Position numbers and translations under genes: made by a program. This document shows, in pieces, positions 7,811-13,807 of a DNA stretch of 19,407 bases. Source of the DNA: Thioalkalivibrio sp. (lineage in GTDB: Bacteria; Pseudomonadota; Gammaproteobacteria; Ectothiorhodospirales; Ectothiorhodospiraceae); contig SLHN01000151.1 of the NCBI GenBank assembly GCA_007136145.1, forward strand, positions 1 to 19,407, given 5' to 3'. The notes under the pieces were generated by a model. That model did not search any database and was not told where the DNA came from. It saw nothing but the letters and a program-made list of their open reading frames with translations. Position 1 is the first letter of the stretch; the number at the start of each line of letters is the position of its first letter.

Positions 7811-9130
7811 TCAAGCCTCGCGCGCCAACAGCGCATAGTAAAAGCCGTCCATGCCATCGGTACCCAGCGGAATGGCCCGGCCCACCTCTCGGTCGACTCC
7901 GCCGGGGAAGGACAACGGGAGTACTCGGGCATCGGGGGTGCGAGCAACCCAGGGAACCACTACGCTTTCATTTTCCCGCGCCAGCAGTGAGCAGGTTGCG
8001 TACAGGAGCCTTCCGCCAGGGCGCAAGAGCTTCCAGGCCGCCGAAATCAACTCGGCCTGCCGTTCCGCCAGAGCAGGAATATCGCTGGCGCGGCGCAAAC
8101 ACTTGATGTCGGGGTGGCGTCGGATCACTCCGGTCGCCGAGCAGGGCGCGTCGAGGAGGACCGCATCGAAAAGTCCGTCGCTCCAACCGCCCTCGGTATC
8201 CGCCAGGTCACCGACGTGCAACTGCGCCCGGTATCCGAGCCGACGCAGATTCTCATCCACGCGTACCACGCGCCGCGCATCGACATCCAGCGCGGTCAGT
8301 TCGAGCTCTCCACCGGCCACCTCGAACAAATGACCCGTCTTGCCCCCGGGCGCGGCGCAGGCGTCCAGAATCCGTTCACCTGGCCGCGGAGAAAGCAGCA
8401 ATGCCGCCCACTGCGCTGCCGCGTCCTGAACCGACACTTCCCCCTCGGAAAAGCCCGGCAGATGTTCCACGTCCACAGGTTCATCGAGGGTCACGGCCGA
8501 CGGCACAGTGGGATGAGCGGTACCGGAGAGCCCAGCATGACTCAGCCGCCGCAACCAGGCTCCGCGGTCGGTACGTGCAAGGTTGACCCGCAGGGTCATG
8601 GGCGCGGGCTCGACGGAGGCCCGCAGCACCTCCTCCCAGGTATCCGGGAACGCGCCGCGAATACCCCTGACGAGCCAGGCCGGGCAGGCGTAACGCGTTC
8701 GCGGGCTGCGGTCCATCAAGACTGAGAGCGCTCCGCGTTCACGCAAGGCCCGGCGCAGCAGCGCATTGACCAGACCGACGGCACCCGGCCGCTGGATTGC
8801 TCGTGTCAGCTCCGCTGTCTCACGCACGGCCGCGTGATCAGGTGTACCAAAGTGGAAAATCTCCGCAAGCCCCTGGCAAAGCAGCACGCGCACCAGCGCA
8901 TCACGAGACTTCAGTGGACGCTCCAGCATCCACTCGACCATCGCCTCGAGCCGGATATACCAGCGCACCGTTGCGTACGCCAGCGCGCGAGTCCAGGCCG
9001 CCTCGCGCGCTGGCAGATCCGCGGTCTCATCGATCAGAGCCACGGTGAGCGACTCGCCCTTGAGAATGACTCTGGTCAGAACTGCAAGGCACTGACGCCG
9101 GGGAGCCCGCGCGGCCCGGCCGGAACTCAT
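7811..9130 (-). CDS. rsmB: 16S rRNA (cytosine-967-C5)-methyltransferase RsmB
   Basis: A 439-residue enzyme that methylates C967 of 16S rRNA with S-adenosylmethionine. The N-terminal NusB-like domain (about 1-135) has AYATVRWYIR and VGLVNALLRR. The catalytic Rossmann domain has SAM motif I LDACAAPGGKTGHL near 255-268, LDAPCSATGVIRRHPD with Cys330, and YATCS with Cys380; these two cysteines correspond to the release base and nucleophile pair of the RsmB/Nop2 family. The ATG at 9130 overlaps the fmt TGA as ATGA and gives the usual family length. A further 16 codons upstream are open but only reread fmt. It sits in the conserved def-fmt-rsmB order. Confidence 0.96.
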   Translation of the reverse strand: MSSGRAARAPRRQCLAVLTRVILKGESLTVALIDETADLPAREAAWTRALAYATVRWYIRLEAMVEWMLERPLKSRDALVRVLLCQGLAEIFHFGTPDHAAVRETAELTRAIQRPGAVGLVNALLRRALRERGALSVLMDRSPRTRYACPAWLVRGIRGAFPDTWEEVLRASVEPAPMTLRVNLARTDRGAWLRRLSHAGLSGTAHPTVPSAVTLDEPVDVEHLPGFSEGEVSVQDAAAQWAALLLSPRPGERILDACAAPGGKTGHLFEVAGGELELTALDVDARRVVRVDENLRRLGYRAQLHVGDLADTEGGWSDGLFDAVLLDAPCSATGVIRRHPDIKCLRRASDIPALAERQAELISAAWKLLRPGGRLLYATCSLLARENESVVVPWVARTPDARVLPLSFPGGVDREVGRAIPLGTDGMDGFYYALLAREA

Positions 9131-10077
9131 CCACCGCCCCCGAGACGTTGCCCCGGCAGATCCTCGCTGTGAGCCCACGCATCGGCGGGAATAGGTTTGC
9201 GACCCGGCAACTGCACCAGCAGCAGGCGCAAAATGCCGCGTCCGGTAACAACCTCGACACCTCCGCCACGCACGGCAATGATGGTCCCCGGGGTTCCCGC
9301 TCGGTCGGCGTCGGGTAGCGGTTCCGCACGATGCACGCGAAGGATCCGGCTACCGATCCGGGTTTGCGCCACTGGCCAGGGGTTGAATGCGCGCACGCGA
9401 CAATCGATCGCATGTGCCGTCTCGTTCCAGTCTATCCAGGCCTCGGCCTTATCGATCTTCCGTGCGTGGAGCACACCATTCTCGGATTGCGGCTCGGGAA
9501 TCAGGGAGCCGTCGAGAATCGCATCGAGGTTTTCGAGCAACAGCTCCGCGCCCATCCGGGCCAACCGGTCGTGGACATTGGCCGCGGTGGCACCGGAATC
9601 CAGTGGCAGGCGGGAGCACGCGAACACCGGACCGGTATCCAGGCCTGCCTCCATTCGCATCAGACAAACCCCAGTCTCTTGGTCCCCGGCCAGTATCGCC
9701 CGTTGTATCGGTGCCGCACCGCGCCAGCGCGGCAGGAGCGACGCATGGATATTCAGGCCCCCAAGCGCGGGGATAGCCAGTACGTCGGGAGGCAGAATCA
9801 GCCCATATGCCGCTACGATCAGTAGGTCGGGAGCCAGCGCGGCCAGCTCGGCCTGGACCTCATCGGATTTCAGTGAGGCCGGCTGCAGGAGCGGGACTCC
9901 TGCCGCGACGGCAACCCGCTTGACCGGGCTGGCAGTCACTTTCCGACCACGCCCCGCCGGGCGATCCGGCTGCGTGTAGACCGCAACCGGACGGTGCCCT
10001 GAATCGATCAATGACTCCAGGGCCGGGACCGCGAATTCCGGGGTCCCGGCGTATACGATGCGGCGGCCGCGGGTCAT
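9127..10077 (-). CDS. fmt: methionyl-tRNA formyltransferase
   Basis: A 316-residue cytosolic enzyme that formylates the Met on initiator tRNA using 10-formyltetrahydrofolate. The N-terminal formyltransferase fold contains the catalytic Asn109, His111 and Asp147, within GGLNIHASLLPRWRGAAPIQ and AGLDTGP, almost exactly at the E. coli positions. The C-terminal OB-like tRNA-binding domain (about 205-310) includes FNPWPVAQT and a final LVQLPGRKPI. The ATG at 10077 forms a TGATG overlap with the end of def, so the two genes with opposite actions on the formyl group are translationally coupled. A TTG one codon upstream is not needed. Confidence 0.97.
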   Translation of the reverse strand: MTRGRRIVYAGTPEFAVPALESLIDSGHRPVAVYTQPDRPAGRGRKVTASPVKRVAVAAGVPLLQPASLKSDEVQAELAALAPDLLIVAAYGLILPPDVLAIPALGGLNIHASLLPRWRGAAPIQRAILAGDQETGVCLMRMEAGLDTGPVFACSRLPLDSGATAANVHDRLARMGAELLLENLDAILDGSLIPEPQSENGVLHARKIDKAEAWIDWNETAHAIDCRVRAFNPWPVAQTRIGSRILRVHRAEPLPDADRAGTPGTIIAVRGGGVEVVTGRGILRLLLVQLPGRKPIPADAWAHSEDLPGQRLGGGG

Positions 10078-10619
10078 CAACGACCGGCCGCGGCACCCGT
10101 CAGCACCGGGGCCTCCACCGGTTGCCGCGTAGCCTGCTTCTCCAGCTTCTTGCGAATTCGGTTGCGCTTGAGCGTCGAGATGTAATCGACGAACAGCTTG
10201 CCATCGAGATGATCGATCTCATGCTGAATGCAGACGGCGAGTAAACCGTCGGCTTCCAGCTCGAAAGGCTGGCCATCCCGGTTCAGAGCACGGATTCGCA
10301 CGCGCTCCGCGCGCCTGACCGTCTCGTAGAAGCCGGGGACCGACAGACAACCTTCGTCCATTTCCTCCTCGCCATCCTTGCCGAGGATTTCCGGATTGAT
10401 CAGGCAGAAGGGATTGCTCTGATCTTCCGACACGTCCACCACGATGATGCGCTTCTGAACATTGATCTGGGTAGCCGCAAGGCCGATCCCGGGCGCTGCG
10501 TACATGGTCTCGAACATGTCGTCGACGAGAGCACGTATGGGTTGGTCCACGACCGCAACCGGGCTTGCACGCAGCCGCAGCCGGGGGTCGGGAAAATGGA
10601 GAATGTCTCTCAATGCCAT
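10077..10619 (-). CDS. def: peptide deformylase
   Basis: A 180-residue metalloenzyme that removes the N-formyl group from nascent proteins. All three PDF motifs are present: motif 1 GIGLAATQ (about 45-52), motif 2 EGCLSVPG (about 88-95) with the metal-ligand Cys, and motif 3 QHEIDHLDG (about 130-138) with the two His ligands and catalytic Glu. The C-terminal extension (LKRNRIRKKLEKQ and a Pro/Ala-rich end) is usual for proteobacterial type I enzymes. The ATG at 10619 has GAGGT seven bases upstream. It is the first gene of the leftward train and faces the LysM gene across a 289-base divergent region. Confidence 0.97.
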   Translation of the reverse strand: MALRDILHFPDPRLRLRASPVAVVDQPIRALVDDMFETMYAAPGIGLAATQINVQKRIIVVDVSEDQSNPFCLINPEILGKDGEEEMDEGCLSVPGFYETVRRAERVRIRALNRDGQPFELEADGLLAVCIQHEIDHLDGKLFVDYISTLKRNRIRKKLEKQATRQPVEAPVLTGAAAGR

Positions 10620-10626
10620 GGGTCGG

Positions 10627-10631
10627 ACCTC
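10627..10631 (-). promoter_or_regulatory. ribosome binding site of def
   Basis: GAGGT on the minus strand, seven bases before the def ATG at 10619. It supports that start. Confidence 0.6.
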
Positions 10632-10708
10632 GATCTGAAATGCTGTGCAAGTACTGTTTTTCTGCTAACTTTCACCGGGGTGGGTCAAGACCCCGGGCCG
10701 GTAGGCGT

Positions 10709-10714
10709 ATTATA
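10709..10714 (-). promoter_or_regulatory. candidate -10 box for the def operon
   Basis: A perfect TATAAT on the minus strand in an otherwise GC-rich region, about 90 bases upstream of the def ATG. A transcript from here would carry an untranslated leader of roughly 80 bases. The -35 is poor: the best hexamer at 18 bases spacing is TCGTAA. The same AT-rich patch reads TATTAT and TATATT on the plus strand, each 5 of 6 matches to a -10, so it may also serve the LysM gene. Established only by pattern. Confidence 0.45.
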
Positions 10715-10722
10715 TTGGTTCG

Positions 10723-10747
10723 ACGCCTCTCTTTACGAGAGAGCCGT
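10723..10747. repeat. imperfect inverted repeat in the def/LysM divergent region
   Basis: Arms ACG-C-CTCTCT and AGAGAG-C-CGT around a five-base TTACG loop: six perfect pairs (727-732 with 738-743), a C/C mismatch, then three more pairs (723-725 with 745-747). It lies 9 bases from the candidate -10 box and overlaps the -35 area of the leftward promoter, so it could be an operator or a leader hairpin. No known regulator site was recognised. Confidence 0.45.
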
Positions 10748-10861
10748 TTTCAGGCGCGGTCAATTTCGCGCTTACAGGAATACGACCGCGCGCTGCGATG
10801 AACATTCGGGGCCGCAGCTGGATGGCGGGAAGCAACCTGCCCCTGCCGTACGAGGGTCGCA

Positions 10862-10883
10862 CTGGCAGAGGGTCTGATGCCAG
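10862..10883 (+). other. possible leader hairpin upstream of the LysM gene
   Basis: CTGGCA (10862-10867) can pair with TGCCAG (10878-10883) across a ten-base loop, ending 11 bases before the ribosome binding site. If the promoter is near 10710, the LysM message has a leader of about 185 bases with this stem just upstream of the translation start. No known riboswitch pattern was recognised, and six pairs in GC-rich DNA may be chance. Confidence 0.25.
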
Positions 10884-10894
10884 AACAGGAATCA

Positions 10895-10903
10895 GGGGGA
10901 GAG
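10895..10903 (+). promoter_or_regulatory. ribosome binding site of the LysM lipoprotein gene
   Basis: GGGGGAGAG, five bases before the ATG at 10909. This site and the lipoprotein signal peptide that follows choose 10909 over the in-frame ATG at 10798. Confidence 0.75.
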
Positions 10904-10908
10904 AATCG

Positions 10909-12039
10909 ATGGTCTACGCACGGGCTGCGGCGTTGATGCGCCAAACGGGCATCATTTTCCTGCTGACAGCGGGGCTCGCTGCCTGCGCCACGGTCACGGA
11001 GCCCGTAGCACCAGAGGCCACTGCCCCCTCGGCTCCACGGGCGTCGGTCATGGATCCAACCCCGTTGCCAGCACCGGCCCATGCACCCGATCCGGCACCC
11101 GAAACGCGGTTCCGCGCAAGCGCGCCGACGCAGTACGTGGTCAAGGAAGGTGACACCCTCTGGGATATCGCGAATGTCTTCTTGCGCGACCCTTGGTACT
11201 GGTCGGAGATCTGGCTGCTCAACCCGCAGGTACGGAATCCTCACCGGATCTACCCTGGGGATGTGCTGACCATCCAGTTCGTCGAGGATCGCCCACGGGT
11301 GACTGTCGATCTGGTGCCACGAATACGAATCGAGGCATTGGATGACGATCCGTTCCCGATTTCGGCCTTGCAGACCTTCATGTTCCGCCCACGCGTGCTC
11401 GACGCAGAGACGCTCGACGCGGCTCCCTACGTTGTGGCCGCTCGCGACGAGCGGGTGATCTTCGGCCCCGGCGATCAGGTATACGTGCGCAATGCCCCGG
11501 ACGCCGAACGCTACGATCTCTACCATCTGGTCCGCCGTGACCGAGTGCTCAGGGATCCCGAAACCGGCGAGAATCTGGGTATCGCCACCATACCCGTCGG
11601 CGAGGTGGAGATCATAAGGGGCGGTGAACCAGCCACGGCGGTCATTCGCAGTGGACAGCGCGAATCCATCCGTGGCGACCGCCTGATCGGGTTCGATGAT
11701 GACCCGGATTTACTGTTCGACATCAGCCGCCCCCCACCGGACGCGGAAGGCCAGGTGATCCTGCTTTTTGACGCGATCAGCCAGATCGGTACCTATCAGG
11801 CGGCGGTGATCAACCTGGGACGCCGTGATGGCGTGCGGAACGGGCAGGTGTTTGCCGCTTGGGAGGCGGGACGTACGACACGTGACCCGATCAGCGGGAG
11901 AGCAAACGACGTTGTACAACTCCCCGAGGAAGAAATCGGAACGATGATGGTGTTCCGGGCCTTCGACAAGGTTGCCTACGCACTGGTGATCAAATCCACC
12001 CGGCCCATCCGCGAAGGCTTCAAGGTTCGCCATCCCTGA
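10909..12039 (+). CDS. LysM domain lipoprotein
   Basis: A 376-residue protein beginning with a lipoprotein signal peptide: charged start, hydrophobic IIFLLTAGL, then lipobox LAAC with Cys26. A Pro/Ala-rich linker follows (about 30-70). A LysM domain lies near residues 75-122 (YVVKEGDTLWDIA ... NPHRIYPGDVLTI), expected to bind peptidoglycan glycan chains. The remaining 250 residues are a conserved but uncharacterised beta-rich region. It is therefore predicted to be lipid-anchored in the envelope and to contact the cell wall. The frame is open back to 10798, but the Shine-Dalgarno and signal peptide favour 10909. LysM genes directly before dprA also occur in Pseudomonas, as I recall. dprA starts 13 bases after its stop, implying co-transcription. 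No catalytic motif was recognised. Confidence 0.9.
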   Translation: MVYARAAALMRQTGIIFLLTAGLAACATVTEPVAPEATAPSAPRASVMDPTPLPAPAHAPDPAPETRFRASAPTQYVVKEGDTLWDIANVFLRDPWYWSEIWLLNPQVRNPHRIYPGDVLTIQFVEDRPRVTVDLVPRIRIEALDDDPFPISALQTFMFRPRVLDAETLDAAPYVVAARDERVIFGPGDQVYVRNAPDAERYDLYHLVRRDRVLRDPETGENLGIATIPVGEVEIIRGGEPATAVIRSGQRESIRGDRLIGFDDDPDLLFDISRPPPDAEGQVILLFDAISQIGTYQAAVINLGRRDGVRNGQVFAAWEAGRTTRDPISGRANDVVQLPEEEIGTMMVFRAFDKVAYALVIKSTRPIREGFKVRHP

Positions 12040-12052
12040 ATCGCCGACCGCG

Positions 12053-13183
12053 ATGCCGAGGGAACGGCTGGAAGACTGGCTCCGGCTGCTGCACACGCCG
12101 GGTCTCGGGCCGCGTCGTGTGGCACGGCTACTGGAAGCCTTCGGGACGCCGGCGGCCGCGTTGCAGGCGGATGCCCGCCAATGGACGGCTGCCGGCGTCG
12201 CGGGCAGGCCCCGCTCCGGCGATGCCACGACCACCCGCGAGGCCGGCGTCGAAGCGGACCTGGCCTGGATGGAACGGGATCCCCGGCATGGAATCCTGAC
12301 GCGCGACGACCCTGAATACCCGCCCCTCCTTGCTTCACTGCCAGATCCGCCGCCGGCGCTCTATCTGGTCGGAGACTCGAGTCTGCTGCGCCGTCCGCAG
12401 ATCGCCATCGTAGGCAGCCGCGACGCCACGCCGCAGGGGCTTCGTCATGCGGAACGTTTCGCGCGCGCCCTGACCGAGGCAAGCCTGACCGTGACCAGTG
12501 GCCTTGCGATCGGCATCGACGGAGCGGCCCACAATGGAGCATTGGCGGTCCACGATGGCAGGACGTTGGCAGTGGTGGCCACTGGTCCCGACCGAGTGTA
12601 CCCTTCCGCGCACCGTCGCCTCGCGCACAAGATCGCCGACCACGGGCTCCTGGTGTCGCTATGGCCGGTAGGCACACTGGCGCGCCCCGGTCATTTCCCG
12701 CAGCGGAACAGGGTCATAAGCGGCTTGGCGCTGGGCACTCTCGTTGTCGAGGCCGCTCTGCGTAGCGGCTCCCTGATCACCGCACGCCTGGCCGCCGAGC
12801 AGGGGCGCTCGGTATACGCGATCCCCGGGTCCATCCTCAGCCCGGTCAGCCGTGGCTGCCACCGACTGATTCGAGACGGCGCCCAGCTGGTTGAATCTCC
12901 CGATGATATCCTCGAGGATCTGGCCGATTGGCTGGGTGTGGCTGGGACACCCACGGCCGCCGCCGAGGCACCTGCCGACGCGGCAGACATCGACCCGGAA
13001 CACGAGCGCGTGCTGACCCTGATGGGATTCGATCCAGTCGCGCTCGATGAATTGCTGCAACGCACCGGATTGACCGTGGAAGCGCTTTCCTCCATTCTGG
13101 TTTTACTGGAACTCAATGGCCGCGTGGCCTTACTCAGCCACGGGCGCTACCAGCGCCTCGATGCAGGATTCCCCAAGACATGA
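12053..13183 (+). CDS. dprA: DNA-processing protein DprA (Smf)
   Basis: A 376-residue protein, the usual length. DprA protects incoming single-stranded DNA in natural transformation and loads RecA onto it; it also occurs in species not known to be competent. The N-terminal SAM/HhH-like part has GLGPRRVARLLEAFG. The Rossmann core carries IAIVGSRDATPQG, TSGLAIGIDGAAH, GPDRVYP, FPQRNRVISGLALG, SGSLITARLAAEQGR, AIPGS and GCHRLIRDGAQLV. A C-terminal winged-helix region follows (about 320-370). The common SE-P-G text before the FPxRNR motif reads SLWPVG here, a minor change. No strong ribosome binding site precedes the ATG, which lies 13 bases after the LysM gene. The stop overlaps smg by ATGA. Confidence 0.95.
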   Translation: MPRERLEDWLRLLHTPGLGPRRVARLLEAFGTPAAALQADARQWTAAGVAGRPRSGDATTTREAGVEADLAWMERDPRHGILTRDDPEYPPLLASLPDPPPALYLVGDSSLLRRPQIAIVGSRDATPQGLRHAERFARALTEASLTVTSGLAIGIDGAAHNGALAVHDGRTLAVVATGPDRVYPSAHRRLAHKIADHGLLVSLWPVGTLARPGHFPQRNRVISGLALGTLVVEAALRSGSLITARLAAEQGRSVYAIPGSILSPVSRGCHRLIRDGAQLVESPDDILEDLADWLGVAGTPTAAAEAPADAADIDPEHERVLTLMGFDPVALDELLQRTGLTVEALSSILVLLELNGRVALLSHGRYQRLDAGFPKT

Positions 13184-13665
13184 AAGAAAACGTGCTGGAC
13201 GTGCTGATGTATCTGTTCGAGCACTACATGGACGATGACACGGACAACGAACCCGACCGTCAGGATCTGGAACTCCGACTCAATGAGGCGGGTTTTCCGC
13301 CCTCCGACATCGACCGCGCCCTGGGTTGGCTGGACCGACTGGTCAGCGAGGAACCGGTCCCGGCGCGAATTGGGTCCGAAGCCGCCCAGCGCGTGTACAC
13401 GTTCGACGAGCAGAATCGTCTGGATCTCACTGCCCGCGGTTTTCTCGTGTTCATGGAACAGAACGGACTCTTGACGCCTGGGACTCGCGAGCTGGTCATC
13501 GACCGCGTGATGGAACTCGACGCCGAGGAAATCGACATAGATCAACTGAAATGGATCGTGCTGATGGTGCTGTTCAATCAACCCGACGAAAGTATCGCCT
13601 ACTCACGTTTGGAGGAGGTAGTCATGGCCGAGAGAGCACCATCTCTGGCCGCGTTTCTGCACTGA
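13180..13665 (+). CDS. smg: Smg family protein (DUF494)
   Basis: A 161-residue acidic protein, close to the E. coli Smg length of about 157. It opens with the family signature ENVLDVLMYLFEHYMDDD and continues with FPPSDIDRALGWLDRL and LKWIVLMVLFNQPDESIAY. It has no signal peptide or membrane segment. Molecular function is unknown; the name comes from its place beside smf/dprA. The start codon overlaps the dprA stop (ATGA) with no separate strong ribosome binding site, so its synthesis is probably coupled to DprA. Confidence 0.95.
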   Translation: MKENVLDVLMYLFEHYMDDDTDNEPDRQDLELRLNEAGFPPSDIDRALGWLDRLVSEEPVPARIGSEAAQRVYTFDEQNRLDLTARGFLVFMEQNGLLTPGTRELVIDRVMELDAEEIDIDQLKWIVLMVLFNQPDESIAYSRLEEVVMAERAPSLAAFLH

Positions 13666-13807
13666 ATACCCGAGAACCCACGCCCCGCGCCCGCTGGCGC
13701 CGACCGCGCAGGGTCGACGCGCAGCTACGGTTCCGCGTCGGAAACGGGCGATCTACCTCTATGGGCGGCATCGGAAACCGGGCGAAAATGGAGTGGTCCC
13801 GAGCAAC
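13666..13807. other. smg-topA intergenic region with an imperfect direct repeat
   Basis: This 142-base gap contains no convincing gene. It holds a near-repeat: TCGGAAACGGGCGA at 13738-13751 and TCGGAAACCGGGCGA at 13771-13785, 33 bases apart. GGAG at 13790-13793 is a possible topA ribosome binding site, although 14 bases from the ATG is long. No clear terminator or promoter hexamers were found. topA promoters are often supercoiling-sensitive, so a promoter here is likely but not visible with confidence. Confidence 0.4.

Noticed and set aside
7807..7947. N-terminal extension of the DUF4390 protein up to 7947
   Set aside because: It lies wholly inside rsmB and would bury the signal peptide; the ATG at 7806 opens directly on it.
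10727..10750. Stem CTCTCT/AGAGAG followed by TTTT as an intrinsic terminator
   Set aside because: The stem is short and mismatched, the T run is four bases, and no plus-strand gene ends upstream; an operator or leader role fits the divergent position better.
10798..10908. 37-codon N-terminal extension of the LysM lipoprotein
   Set aside because: It would place the lipoprotein signal peptide internally; the strong ribosome binding site is just before 10909.
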